Shown here: one piece after another, positions 53,663-62,197 of the stretch
Layout of the letters: each line of letters opens with the position of its first letter
Position numbering within the stretch: the first letter of the stretch is position 1
Source: Sphingomonas sanguinis
GTDB taxonomy: Bacteria > Pseudomonadota > Alphaproteobacteria > Sphingomonadales > Sphingomonadaceae
Reading direction: 5' to 3'
Length of the DNA stretch: 64,000 nucleotides
Assembly (NCBI RefSeq): GCF_019297835.1
Contig: NZ_CP079203.1
Location: 2,532,501 to 2,596,500 of the forward strand
The notes under the pieces: model-generated
Database searches by the model: none
Told to the model about the DNA's origin: nothing
The model's input: only the letters and a program-made list of their open reading frames with translations
Made by a program: the position numbers and the translations under genes

Positions 53663-55051
53663 ATGCGCTATCTCAGTACCCGTGGCTCCGCCCCCGTCCT
53701 CGATTTCCGGGGTGCGACCCTGGCCGGTCTCGCCAGCGATGGCGGGCTCTACGTGCCCGAGACCTGGCCGACCCTGACTCGCGAAGAGATCGAGGGGCTG
53801 GCAGGCCTGTCCTATGCGCAGACCGCCGCGAGGATCATGGCGCCGTTCGTCGGCGACAGCCTGACCGCAGAGGAACTCCAGACTCTGTGCGACGCCGCCT
53901 ATGGCCGTTTTTCGCATGCCGCCGTCACACCTTTGGTCCAGCTCGACCATGACCACTGGCTGCTGGAGCTGTTCCACGGCCCCACGCTGGCGTTCAAGGA
54001 CGTCGCGCTCCAGATGCTCGGCCTGTTGTTCGAGCGGTTCCTGCGCGGCACCGACACGCGGCTGACCATCGTCGGCGCGACCAGCGGCGACACCGGATCG
54101 GCCGCGATCGATGCGGTGGCGGGGCGTGCCAATATCGACATCTTCATGCTGCACCCGGCGGGCCGTGTGACCGAGATCCAGCGCCGCCAGATGACGACGG
54201 TGCTCGCCCCCAACGTCCACAACATCGCGATCGAGGGCAATTTCGACGACGCGCAAGGACTGGTGAAGGCGATGTTCAACGACCGTGCCTTTGCCGACCG
54301 CCACACCCTGTCGGCGGTCAATTCGATCAACTGGGCGCGGTTGATGGCGCAGGTCGTCTATTATTTCTACGCCGCCGTCCGGCTGGGCGCGCCGGGCAAG
54401 CGCATCGCCTTCTCGGTGCCGACGGGCAATTTCGGCGATGTGTTCGCGGGCTATGTCGCGGCACGCATGGGCCTGCCCATCGCGCGGCTGATCGTCGCGA
54501 CCAACGTCAACGACATCCTCCACCGCGCGCTGTCCTTGGGCGACTATTCCAAGGGGCAGGTTCAGGCCACCGCCACCCCCTCGATGGACATCCAGGTCAG
54601 CTCGAATTTCGAGCGGCTGCTGTTCGACGCCAATGGCCGCGACGGTGCCGCGCTGGCCGCGCAGATGAAGAGCTTTGAAGGTACGGGCGCGATGCGGCTG
54701 ACCAATGCGCAGAGCCAGAATATCGCCCCACTCTTCACCAGCGCGCGCGTGGACGCCGATGACATGAGCCGCGCGATGCGCTGGGCGGCGGACGAGGCCG
54801 GGCAGATCCTCGACCCGCATACCGGCATCGCGCTCTCGGCTGCGCGCGCCAGCGGGCTAGACGTGCCGGTGGTGACGCTGGCCACCGCGCACCCGGCCAA
54901 GTTCACCGATGCGGTCGAGCGCGCGACCGGCAGCCGCCCCGCGCTGCCCCGCCGCGTCGGCGACCTGTTCGAGCGTGAGGAACGCTATACCACCCTGCCC
55001 GCCACCTTCGACGCGGTGACGGCCTTTATCGACGGGCATGGTTTGCGCTAA
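53663..55051 (+). CDS. thrC: Threonine synthase
   Basis: The protein has 462 residues. The PLP lysine is Lys112 in ELFHGPTLAFKDVALQ, and GATSGDTGSAAI is the phosphate loop. It converts O-phosphohomoserine to threonine. The ATG at 53663 (MRYLSTRG) is the family start. thrC follows SURF1 in many alphaproteobacteria, so its place here is conserved synteny rather than function. Confidence 0.97.
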   Translation: MRYLSTRGSAPVLDFRGATLAGLASDGGLYVPETWPTLTREEIEGLAGLSYAQTAARIMAPFVGDSLTAEELQTLCDAAYGRFSHAAVTPLVQLDHDHWLLELFHGPTLAFKDVALQMLGLLFERFLRGTDTRLTIVGATSGDTGSAAIDAVAGRANIDIFMLHPAGRVTEIQRRQMTTVLAPNVHNIAIEGNFDDAQGLVKAMFNDRAFADRHTLSAVNSINWARLMAQVVYYFYAAVRLGAPGKRIAFSVPTGNFGDVFAGYVAARMGLPIARLIVATNVNDILHRALSLGDYSKGQVQATATPSMDIQVSSNFERLLFDANGRDGAALAAQMKSFEGTGAMRLTNAQSQNIAPLFTSARVDADDMSRAMRWAADEAGQILDPHTGIALSAARASGLDVPVVTLATAHPAKFTDAVERATGSRPALPRRVGDLFEREERYTTLPATFDAVTAFIDGHGLR

Positions 55052-55060
55052 CGCACTCCC

Positions 55061-55930
55061 ATGAAACTCGAAACGATGATCGGCGAGCCCTGGGCGGATT
55101 ACGGGCTGGTCGACTCCGGCCATGGCCGCAAGCTGGAACGTTATGGCCGGTTCCGCTTCATCCGCCCCGAACCGCAGGCGATGTGGGCCCCCGCGACCAC
55201 CGACTGGCGCGCGGCGGCCGAGTTCGTGCCCGGATCGGACGAGGATGGCGGCGGCCGCTGGAACTTCAACGAGCCGGTCCCGCGCGACGGCTGGCCGCTC
55301 AAGTGGAACGAGGTTCGCTTCACCGCGCAGAACACGCCGTTCCGCCATCTGGGCTTCTTCCCCGACATGGCGCCGGTGTGGAGCTGGATGCGCGAGCAGG
55401 TCGACGGGATGGCCGAGCCCGAATGCATGAACCTGTTCGGCTATACCGGCGTCGGCACGCTGGCGATGGCGAGCGCGGGCGCCAAGATGGTCCATGTCGA
55501 CGCGTCCAAGAAATCGGTCGAGGCGGCGCGTGGCAATGCGATGCTGTCGGGTCTGGGCGATGCGCCGGTCCGCTGGATCATCGACGACGCCGCCAAGTTC
55601 GTCGCGCGCGAGGTGCGGCGCGGACGGCGCTATGACGGCATCCTGCTCGACCCGCCGAAGTACGGACGCGGGCCGGAGGGCGAGGTCTGGCGGCTGGAGG
55701 AAGACTTGCCGGGTCTGATCGCCAATTGCCGCCAGCTGCTGGATGCCGACTCGCGCTTCCTGTTCCTGACGGTGTACGCGGTGCGCATGTCGGCGATGGC
55801 GATCGGTGAGATGATGCGCCAGGTGATGGCCGATCTTCCCGGCAAGGTGGAATGCGGCGAACTCGGCGTGCGCGAGGAAGCGCGAGGGCTGACGCTGCCG
55901 ACCGCCATCTGGGCGCGGTGGAGCCGGTAA
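55061..55930 (+). CDS. Class I SAM-dependent methyltransferase (RlmI/RlmK-like catalytic domain)
   Basis: The protein has 289 residues. ECMNLFGYTGVGTLAMASAG is the SAM site, VHVDASKKSVEAARGNA motif II and LLDPPKYGRGPEGEVW the catalytic DPPK motif, as in 23S rRNA methyltransferases RlmI/RlmK. No PUA domain precedes it; instead there is a W-rich N-terminal section. An RNA substrate is likely but unproven. It starts 9 bp after thrC. Confidence 0.82.
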   Translation: MKLETMIGEPWADYGLVDSGHGRKLERYGRFRFIRPEPQAMWAPATTDWRAAAEFVPGSDEDGGGRWNFNEPVPRDGWPLKWNEVRFTAQNTPFRHLGFFPDMAPVWSWMREQVDGMAEPECMNLFGYTGVGTLAMASAGAKMVHVDASKKSVEAARGNAMLSGLGDAPVRWIIDDAAKFVAREVRRGRRYDGILLDPPKYGRGPEGEVWRLEEDLPGLIANCRQLLDADSRFLFLTVYAVRMSAMAIGEMMRQVMADLPGKVECGELGVREEARGLTLPTAIWARWSR

Positions 55931-55943
55931 GCCATTCCCCTCA

Positions 55944-56030
55944 CCTCCGTTCGTGCTGAGCGAAGTCGAAGCACACGCCCCGCCGCTATGATCTGGCGTG
56001 GCCTTCGACTTCGCTCAGGCTGAACGGGGG
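55944..56030. repeat. Palindromic element B3
   Basis: Left arm CCTCCGTTCGTGCTGAGCGA and right arm TTCGCTCAGGCTGAACGG are inverted across 87 bp. The right arm overlaps the 3' end of the minus-strand methyltransferase gene and supplies its stop codon. Confidence 0.86.
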
Positions 56031-56752
56031 TTGGGTAGGTCGATCAACGCCACCTCATAGGTCGCCACCGCCCCGCCCGCCTCGAACCGTTTCGCAATCC
56101 GCCGCATCGCGCCCGGCGGAATCGGGCGATGCCCATCGCGCGGCGTCCCAGCCCCGATCGCCCGCAGCGCACGCATGAAGTCCGCCGCCGAGTCGTGCCG
56201 CTGCACGAAACTCCGCGTCTCGACCGGCCAGCCCAGCGCCTCGACCGGCGGATAGACCGGACTCCCCGCCACAAACCCTTCCGCCCGATGCGCCTCATGC
56301 CACGCCGCGAACGTCCCCCGAACCAGCGTCGTCACCAGCATCCGCCCGCCCGGCGCGAGCCACCCGGCCAGCCGTCGCAGGCCCGCGTCCAGATCGCCGA
56401 ACCACTGCACCGCCAAACTGCTGACGATCAGGTCGAACGGCGACTCGCCCGGCAGATCGGGAAACTCACCATCCATCACCCGCCCGCGCACGGCCGGATG
56501 TGCCGCCATCCCGCGCGCGAGCATGGCGGGCGCGATGTCGGTCATCAGCCAGTCGGGACATACCAATCGCGGCAGCGTTGCGCCGGTCAGAAAGCCCGTC
56601 CCGCACCCCACCTCCAGCACGCGCGGAGCGGGCGGCGCGACCGCGACGATCCGCTCCGCCAGCCAGTCGGCGACCTGCCGCTGCACGACGGCATGCGCGT
56701 CATAGGCCGCCGCCGCGTCAAAGGCCCGCGCAATCCGCGCCGCTTCGGCCAT
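56015..56752 (-). CDS. BioC-like SAM-dependent methyltransferase
   Basis: The protein has 245 residues. FDAAAAYDAHAVVQRQVADWL at the N-terminus, VLEVGCGTGFLT and DLIVSSLAVQWFGDLDAGLRRLAGWLAPGGRML resemble BioC (malonyl-ACP methyl ester synthesis). No biotin genes are adjacent, so the role is uncertain. The last codons (LPNPRSA and stop) are encoded by element B3, so the C-terminus may have been altered by the element. It is the last gene of the zincin-ccmA-ccmB unit, 4 bp after ccmB. Confidence 0.75.
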   Translation of the reverse strand: MAEAARIARAFDAAAAYDAHAVVQRQVADWLAERIVAVAPPAPRVLEVGCGTGFLTGATLPRLVCPDWLMTDIAPAMLARGMAAHPAVRGRVMDGEFPDLPGESPFDLIVSSLAVQWFGDLDAGLRRLAGWLAPGGRMLVTTLVRGTFAAWHEAHRAEGFVAGSPVYPPVEALGWPVETRSFVQRHDSAADFMRALRAIGAGTPRDGHRPIPPGAMRRIAKRFEAGGAVATYEVALIDLPNPRSA

Positions 56753-56756
56753 GGCG

Positions 56757-57395
56757 TCAGTCCCGCACCGACCGGATCGCCGCCGCCGCGATCCAGGGCG
56801 CGCCCGCGACCAGCATCAGCGAAACTGCCGCGAGCAGCTTGAGCGCCCCCATGTCGCCGCTCCCCGCCCCGAAGATCAGCAGCGGCAGCGCGAGCGGCAG
56901 CAGCAGCAGCCCGGCCAGCCCTCCCGCGCCGCGCAGGCCTGCGGTCAGTGCCCCCGTCGCCACCGCCAGCGCGGCCAGCCCCGGCGTACCGAGCAGCAAC
57001 CCCGCCTCGACCCGGACCAGCGCCGCCGCGTCCAGCCCGAACAACCCGGCCGCGACCAGCGCCGCCAGCATCAGCGGCGGCGCAAAGGCCAGCCAGTGCG
57101 CGGCGATCCGCAACGCCATGACCAGCGGCAGCGAGAGGCCGTGCACGCGAATCTGGTCGAACCACCCCGATTCGACATCGGGCGCGACCAGCCGCTCGAC
57201 CGGCAACAGCGCGGCCAGCAGCGCCGCGACCCAGATCGCGCCCGCACCGACACGCATCAAAACCGCCCGATCCGGGCCGATGGCGAAGGGAAACAGCACC
57301 ACCGCCAACAGGAAAAACCCGCAGACCAGCCCCGCCCCGCCCCCTGCATAGCCGCGTCGTACGTCGCGCGCGATCAGGGTCAGCGCAACGCTCAT
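56757..57395 (-). CDS. ccmB: Haem exporter permease CcmB
   Basis: The protein has 212 residues and six membrane helices. LIARDVRRGYAGGGAGLVCGFFLLAVVLFPFAIGP and LLPVERLVAPDVESGWFDQIRVHGLSLPLVM are CcmB landmarks. With CcmA it forms the ABC part of the system I cytochrome c maturation pathway, which releases holo-CcmE. The ATG overlaps the ccmA stop by 4 nt. ccmC and ccmE are not in the window. Confidence 0.93.
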   Translation of the reverse strand: MSVALTLIARDVRRGYAGGGAGLVCGFFLLAVVLFPFAIGPDRAVLMRVGAGAIWVAALLAALLPVERLVAPDVESGWFDQIRVHGLSLPLVMALRIAAHWLAFAPPLMLAALVAAGLFGLDAAALVRVEAGLLLGTPGLAALAVATGALTAGLRGAGGLAGLLLLPLALPLLIFGAGSGDMGALKLLAAVSLMLVAGAPWIAAAAIRSVRD

Positions 57396-57979
57396 GCCGT
57401 CACGAATCGCTCGAGCGCCAGCATCCGCACGTCGGCCAGCCCCAGCGGCTGATGCGTGGTCAGTAGCACCGCGCCGCCCTCTGCACGGTGATGCGCGATC
57501 ACCCGCTCCAGCATCGCGACGCCTTCGGTATCAAGCCCGTTGCCCGGCTCATCAAGCAGCCAGAGCGGGGCCTGAGACGCCAGCACGCGCGCCAGCCCCG
57601 CGCGCCGCCGCTGCCCGGTCGATAGCAGCCGCACCGGCACCTCGGCCAGCTTGCCCAGCCCCACCGTCTCCAGCGCCGCCGCGACCCGTTCCTCCGAAGC
57701 CCTCCCGTCGAGCCGCGCCCAGAAGGACAGCGCCTCGCCCAGCCGCCGCTCGGTGTCGAGCGCCAAGTCCTCGGTCATCAAAGCGATACGCCCCGAGCGG
57801 GTGACGCTGCCCTCGAACGGTGCGATCAGCCCGACGGCGAGGCGGAGCAGGCTGGACTTGCCGATGCCGTTGGGACCGGTGACGACCACCGCCTCGCCCG
57901 CTGCGAGCGACAGCGAAACTCGCGCGAACAACAGCCGCCCGCCCCGTGCGCAGGCGACGTCGGACAGGCTCAGGATCAC
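57392..57979 (-). CDS. ccmA: Haem exporter ATPase CcmA
   Basis: The protein has 195 residues. Walker A GPNGIGKSS (Lys41), signature LSTGQ (119-123) and Walker B PLWLLDEP are intact. It drives the CcmABCD complex in cytochrome c biogenesis. It is slightly shorter than typical (about 200-210). It overlaps the upstream zincin and downstream ccmB genes by 4 nt each. Confidence 0.94.
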   Translation of the reverse strand: MILSLSDVACARGGRLLFARVSLSLAAGEAVVVTGPNGIGKSSLLRLAVGLIAPFEGSVTRSGRIALMTEDLALDTERRLGEALSFWARLDGRASEERVAAALETVGLGKLAEVPVRLLSTGQRRRAGLARVLASQAPLWLLDEPGNGLDTEGVAMLERVIAHHRAEGGAVLLTTHQPLGLADVRMLALERFVTA

Positions 57980-58383
57980 GCGACCGCGTCTTCCAGCGCG
58001 TGCATATCCGCATCGGACAGGCCGAAATGATGCCCGATCTCATGGATCGTCACATGCACGACCAGATCGTCGAGCCGCACCCCCGTCTCGATCCACTCGT
58101 CCAGGATCGCCCGGCGATAGAGGTGGATGCGGTCGGGCAGGCTGCCGGAATCCATCGCGCTTTTCTCGCCCACCGGCCGCCCGTGGTACAGGCCCGTCAG
58201 GTCGAGCGGATGGTCGAGGCCCAACGCCGCCAGCGTCTCGTCATCGGCATATTCCTCGACGATCAGGACGACATCGCCCAGATGCGCGGTGAATTCGGCG
58301 GGCAGGCGCGCGATCGCATCCCGCGCGATCCGCTCGATCACCTCGGGGCCGGGTGCTTCACCAATCGCGTCTTGCCCGCTCAT
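57976..58383 (-). CDS. Zincin-like metallopeptidase-family protein
   Basis: The protein has 135 residues. [14 protein letters not shown] (His114, Glu115, His118) is the HExxH motif with the FGLSDxD extension of the minimal zincin family (PF06262-like). Proteolytic activity has not been established for most members. It has no signal peptide. It overlaps ccmA by 4 nt, suggesting joint expression with cytochrome c maturation, perhaps by chance of operon layout. Confidence 0.85.
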   Translation of the reverse strand: MSGQDAIGEAPGPEVIERIARDAIARLPAEFTAHLGDVVLIVEEYADDETLAALGLDHPLDLTGLYHGRPVGEKSAMDSGSLPDRIHLYRRAILDEWIETGVRLDDLVVHVTIHEIGHHFGLSDADMHALEDAVA

Positions 58384-58439
58384 GGCCGTCGTCTTACCGC
58401 TGTGCCGGTCAAAAGAACAAGAGAAGCAAGGGGACGATC

Positions 58440-58730
58440 ATGGTGGAGCGGCTGAGCGAGCTGGACCGGGACGAAGCGCTGGACGGCCTGCCCGACTGGG
58501 ATTGGGACGAGGCGCGCGACGCGATCAGCCGCCGTTTCGTCTTCGCCGACTTCAACGAGGCGTTCGGCTTCATGACCCGTGTCGCGCTCCTGGCGGAAAA
58601 GGCGGATCATCATCCCGAATGGTCGAACGTGTGGAACCGGGTCGACATCGTGCTGACCACCCATGACGCGGGCGGCCTGTCGGCGCGCGACATCGACATG
58701 GCCGAAGCGATCGACGCGCTGGTGGGTTAA
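58440..58730 (+). CDS. phhB: 4a-hydroxytetrahydrobiopterin dehydratase
   Basis: The protein has 96 residues. The active-site motif is [10 protein letters not shown] (His57, His58, Pro59, Glu60, Trp61), with a third His at 75. It recycles the carbinolamine of pterin-dependent hydroxylases or acts in pterin metabolism. AAGGGGA precedes the ATG at 58440. No phenylalanine hydroxylase gene is adjacent, but a FAH-family hydrolase (aromatic catabolism fold) is convergent across element A6. Confidence 0.93.
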   Translation: MVERLSELDRDEALDGLPDWDWDEARDAISRRFVFADFNEAFGFMTRVALLAEKADHHPEWSNVWNRVDIVLTTHDAGGLSARDIDMAEAIDALVG

Positions 58731-58734
58731 ATTC

Positions 58735-58870
58735 ATTCCTCCCCAAGCTGGGCTTGGGGAGGGGAACCATCGCGCCAGCGATGGTGGAGGGGCGGGACGG
58801 ATAGGGCCATGCCCCTCCACCACGCCCTGCGGGCGCGGTCCCCCTCCCCCATCAGAGATGAGGGAGGATT
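58735..58870. repeat. Palindromic element A6 (diverged)
   Basis: A 136-bp two-armed copy with ATTCCTCCCC at the left, GACCAT-type left inner hairpin (ACCATCGC/GCGATGGT) and ACCACGCC/GGCGCGGT-like right inner hairpin, ends GGGAGGATT. It lies 4 bp from each stop of the convergent phhB and FAH genes. The right outer hairpin is diverged. Confidence 0.82.
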
Positions 58871-58874
58871 GTAA

Positions 58875-59876
58875 TTACCCCACCGTCTGCTCGATCGCGC
58901 CGAAGATCGGGTGGTGGCGGTCGTCCTCCATCCAGATGCGGACCGTGTCGCCCTTCTTCAGGAACGGCGTGACCGGCTCGCCGCCACGGATCGTCTCGAT
59001 CATGCGCAACTCGGCCAGGCAGCTATAGCCGACGCCGCCCTCGGCGACCGGCTTGCCCGGCCCGCCGTCCGCATCGCGGTTGGACACGGTGCCCGACCCG
59101 ATGATCGTCCCCGCGCCCAGCGCGCGGGTCTTGGCGGCGTGCGCAATCAAGGTCCCGAAGTCGAAGGTCATGTCCTGCCCGGCATCGGCCCGGCCGAAGG
59201 GCTGGCCGTTCAGATCGACCTTCAGGACGCGGTGCAGCTTGCCGTCCTGCCACCAGTCGCCCAGCGATTCGAGCGTGACGAAGACGGGGGAGAAGGCCGA
59301 GGCGGGCTTGGACTGGAAGAAGCCGAAGCCCTTGGCCAGCTCGCCGGGGATCAATCTGCGCAACGACACGTCGTTGGTCAGCCCGACCAGCCGGATCGCC
59401 GCGAGCGCCTGTTCGCGACTCGCCCCCATGGGTACGTCGCCGGTAACGACGACCACCTCGCCCTCCAGATCGCAGCCCCAGCTTTCATCGGCCAGCGGAA
59501 TGGCGTCGCGCGGTCCCAGAAACCCGTCCGATCCGCCCTGATACATCAACGGATCGTGCCAGAAGCTCTCGGGCAGTTCCGCGCCGCGCGCCTGCCGCAC
59601 CAGCGCGACGTGATTCACGTAAGCGGAACCGTCCGCCCATTGATAGGCGCGCGGCAGCGGCGAGGCGGCGTCATGCTCGTGGAAACGCGCGCGCGGGATC
59701 GCCTCATGGTCGAGATCGGTCGCCAGATTGGCGAGCGCGGGCGCATGCCGCTCCCAATCGTCGAGCGCGCCCTGCAGCGTCGGCACGATATGCCCCGCAT
59801 CCGCATACCAGGCGAGATCGCTCGACACGACGACCAGCTTGCCGTCGCGACCGTTCTTGAGACTGGCGAGTTTCAT
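58875..59876 (-). CDS. Fumarylacetoacetate hydrolase family protein
   Basis: The protein has 333 residues. The FAH catalytic domain shows CDLEGEVVVVTGDVPMG, GLTNDVSLRRL and GTVSNRDADGGPGKP. The N-terminal LASLKNGRDGKLVVVSSDL is characteristic of the bacterial FAH branch of tyrosine/homogentisate catabolism, which splits fumarylacetoacetate to fumarate and acetoacetate. Homogentisate dioxygenase is not in the window. The ATG at 59876 has AGGAG 7 nt upstream. Confidence 0.87.
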   Translation of the reverse strand: MKLASLKNGRDGKLVVVSSDLAWYADAGHIVPTLQGALDDWERHAPALANLATDLDHEAIPRARFHEHDAASPLPRAYQWADGSAYVNHVALVRQARGAELPESFWHDPLMYQGGSDGFLGPRDAIPLADESWGCDLEGEVVVVTGDVPMGASREQALAAIRLVGLTNDVSLRRLIPGELAKGFGFFQSKPASAFSPVFVTLESLGDWWQDGKLHRVLKVDLNGQPFGRADAGQDMTFDFGTLIAHAAKTRALGAGTIIGSGTVSNRDADGGPGKPVAEGGVGYSCLAELRMIETIRGGEPVTPFLKKGDTVRIWMEDDRHHPIFGAIEQTVG

Positions 59877-60150
59877 GCAGGACTCCTCTTCGCTAACTGG
59901 TATCGGATGTAACCATCCGTCCGCGCTTGTCACGCATTAGGGTGGTGATCCTGCCCGAAACTTGACTTTTGGCAATGGCCAGCGCACATGCCCGCCCGTC
60001 GAGGCGTCCACTCGCAGCGTGAACGGACCATCTGGTCCCGGCTCCGCCCCGACCCTGTCTTCAGGCTTCCCTTGTCACGCGGGGTGTCATCAACCCCGGC
60101 CCGCGCTTGCGGCCTGTCGTGACTCGCGCGCCATGTCAGAAAGTTATTCC

Positions 60151-61536
60151 ATGTCCTTTTCCGAACTCGGCCTCGCCGAGCCGCTCGTCCGTGCGCTCGA
60201 AGCCAAGGGCTATTCCGAACCCACCCCCATTCAGCGCGATTCGATTCCGACGCTGCTGGAAGGCCGCGACCTGCTCGGCATCGCGCAGACTGGCACCGGC
60301 AAGACGGCCGCCTTCGTCCTCCCCTCGATCCAGCGTCTGGTCGAGGCGAACAAACGCGTCCTGCCGACCCATTGCCGGATGCTCGTGCTCGCCCCCACCC
60401 GCGAGCTGGCCAGCCAAATCGCGGAGAATGCGAAGGGCTATGCCAAGTTTTCCAAGCTGGCGGTCGCGACCGTCTTCGGCGGCACCAGCCTGAACAAGAA
60501 CCGGCAGGACCTGTCGCGCGGCGTCGACATCCTCGTCGCCACGCCGGGCCGTCTGATCGATCTGGTCGAGCAGGGCTTCCTGAACCTGTCGATGATCGAG
60601 ATCCTGGTGCTCGACGAAGCCGACCAGATGCTCGACCTGGGCTTCATCCACGCGCTGCGCCGCATCGTGAAGATGATCCCGCGCAAGCGCCAGACCCTGT
60701 TCTTCTCGGCCACCATGCCCGCCGCGATCCGCGACCTGGCCGACAAGTTCCTCGACAACCCCGCGACCGTCTCGGTCACGCCGGTGTCGACCACCGCCGA
60801 ACGCGTCGAGCAGTCGGTGACCTTCGTCACGCAACAGGAAAAGCAGGCGCTGCTGACCATCCTGCTTGCCGATCCCGCGATCGAGCTGGCGCTGGTCTTC
60901 ACCCGCACCAAGCATGGCGCCGACCGCGTCGTGAAGCTGCTGGCCGGCAACGGCATCGCCGCCAACGCGATCCACGGCAACAAGAGCCAGGGCCAGCGCG
61001 AGCGCGCGCTGGGCGAGTTCCGCTCAGGCCAGACCCGCGTGCTGGTGGCGACCGACATCGCCGCGCGCGGCATCGACATTCCGGGCGTCAGCCACGTCTT
61101 CAACTTCGAGCTGCCCAACGTCGCCGAGCAATATGTCCACCGCATCGGCCGCACGGCGCGCGCGGGCCGCTCGGGCCTGGCCATCGCCTTCTGCGCCGAG
61201 GATGAGCGTCCGTATCTGAAGGATATCGAGAAGCTGACCCGGCAGAAGATCACGGTCGTGCCGCTTCCGGCGGACTTCGTGAAGCGCGCCGAGACGATCA
61301 AGTCGCAGCGGGTGAAGGCGATCGGGGCCGACCCCGCCCCGCGCGTCGACCGTCCGCGTGACCCGGCCCGTCCGCGCGCCACGCATCACCCGCGCGCGAC
61401 CGACAGCCGTGCACCGCAGGGTCGCCAGCCGCGTCGTCGTGGCGGCGGCGGTGGTGGCGCCGGTGGTCCGGGTGGCGGCGGTCGCGGTCGCGGCGGTCGT
61501 CCCGGCGGCGGTGCCGGTCGCGGCGCGCAGGGCTGA
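60151..61536 (+). CDS. DEAD-box RNA helicase (RhlE-like)
   Basis: The protein has 461 residues. The Q motif and GYSEPTPIQ precede motif I AQTGTGKT (45-52), LDEADQMLDLGF (DEAD box), SAT and HRIGRTARAG (motif VI). The C-terminus is disordered and basic, ending in an RGG-like GGGGGGAGGPGGGGRGRGG run. It unwinds short RNA duplexes, often in ribosome assembly or cold adaptation. I prefer the ATG at 60151 (MSFSELGL) over 60133 by family comparison. A 274-bp gap precedes it and may hold a long 5' leader; I see no other gene there. Confidence 0.93.
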   Translation: MSFSELGLAEPLVRALEAKGYSEPTPIQRDSIPTLLEGRDLLGIAQTGTGKTAAFVLPSIQRLVEANKRVLPTHCRMLVLAPTRELASQIAENAKGYAKFSKLAVATVFGGTSLNKNRQDLSRGVDILVATPGRLIDLVEQGFLNLSMIEILVLDEADQMLDLGFIHALRRIVKMIPRKRQTLFFSATMPAAIRDLADKFLDNPATVSVTPVSTTAERVEQSVTFVTQQEKQALLTILLADPAIELALVFTRTKHGADRVVKLLAGNGIAANAIHGNKSQGQRERALGEFRSGQTRVLVATDIAARGIDIPGVSHVFNFELPNVAEQYVHRIGRTARAGRSGLAIAFCAEDERPYLKDIEKLTRQKITVVPLPADFVKRAETIKSQRVKAIGADPAPRVDRPRDPARPRATHHPRATDSRAPQGRQPRRRGGGGGGAGGPGGGGRGRGGRPGGGAGRGAQG

Positions 61537-61559
61537 CCCGCTTCGTAGCTATTCTTAAG

Positions 61560-61728
61560 CCCCTCCCGTAAACGAGTTTCAGGTCGGTCATGCCCCGGCA
61601 TGACCTAAACGAGGCAGGGCATCGTTTACCTGAAGCTGGGTTTGGGGAGGGCACGGAGTCTCACCGAGGCCATCGCCTGCGGCATACCCTCCCCCATCCC
61701 CTCCCGCTTGCGGGAGGGGCGTGCCCAG
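61560..61728. repeat. Palindromic element C3 with nested palindromes
   Basis: The ends GCCCCTCCCG and CGGGAGGGGCGTGCC match element C2, and the central GAGTCTCACCGAGG resembles its middle. The left arm is interrupted by a nested region (about 61568-61638). This contains a perfect hairpin GGTCATGCC/GGCATGACC (61586-61594 with 61597-61605) and AAACGA/TCGTTT pairs. It lies between the helicase and the next small gene; no gene is present. Confidence 0.8.
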
Positions 61729-61801
61729 CCGCAGACGCTGGCACCATTCTCCCCTCTCCCGCGTTGAGCGCGTAACGACACGCGCATCAGGAGAGGTTGC
61801 C

Positions 61802-62068
61802 ATGGATATTGCCCACACCCCCGCCGCCGAACGCATCGCGCGCGTGCTGTGCGGCCAGCGGCTGAGCGCCAATGCCAAAGGCGACTCCGAATCCGCCGCC
61901 AAGCTGGTCGACGCCCATTGGCGCGATCACATGTCCGACGCGCTGGCGGTGCTGCGGACGCTGCGCGAACCCGATCAGGCCATGGCCGATGCGGGCGATC
62001 CCGCCATCTGGGAAAAGATGGTGCTGGTCGCGGTCGAAGCCGCCAAGCCGCCCAAGGTCACGCTGTAA
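61802..62068 (+). CDS. Small conserved hypothetical protein
   Basis: The protein has 88 residues, soluble and mostly helical (AAERIARVLCGQRLSANAKG, DHMSDALAVLRTLREPDQAM). It has no membrane segment or signal peptide. I recognise no domain. The ATG at 61802 has AGGAGAGG 6 nt upstream, which supports translation. It is flanked by elements C3 and A7. Confidence 0.7.
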   Translation: MDIAHTPAAERIARVLCGQRLSANAKGDSESAAKLVDAHWRDHMSDALAVLRTLREPDQAMADAGDPAIWEKMVLVAVEAAKPPKVTL

Positions 62069-62195
62069 ATCCTCCCCGGTACGGGGAGGGGGACCATGCG
62101 AAGCATGGTGGAGGGGGATCACCCCAAGGGATGACCTTTGTGGAAGCCCCCCTCCGTCAGGCCTTCGGCCTGCCACCTCCCCGTACCGGGGAGGA
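62069..62195. repeat. Palindromic element A7, filling a convergent gap
   Basis: A 127-bp two-armed copy has left ATCCTCCCCGGTACGGGGAG with the GACCATGC/GCATGGT inner hairpin. The right has CAGGCC/GGCCTG and ends CCGTACCGGGGAGGAG. It begins at the base after one stop codon and ends 2 bp before the kup stop, so the gap is nothing but element. Confidence 0.88.
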
Positions 62196-62197
62196 GC

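Noticed and set aside
61721..61801. N-terminal extension of the small protein at 61802
   Set aside because: The internal ATG at 61802 has a strong AGGAGAGG site, and the extension is Arg-rich sequence derived from the intergenic region.
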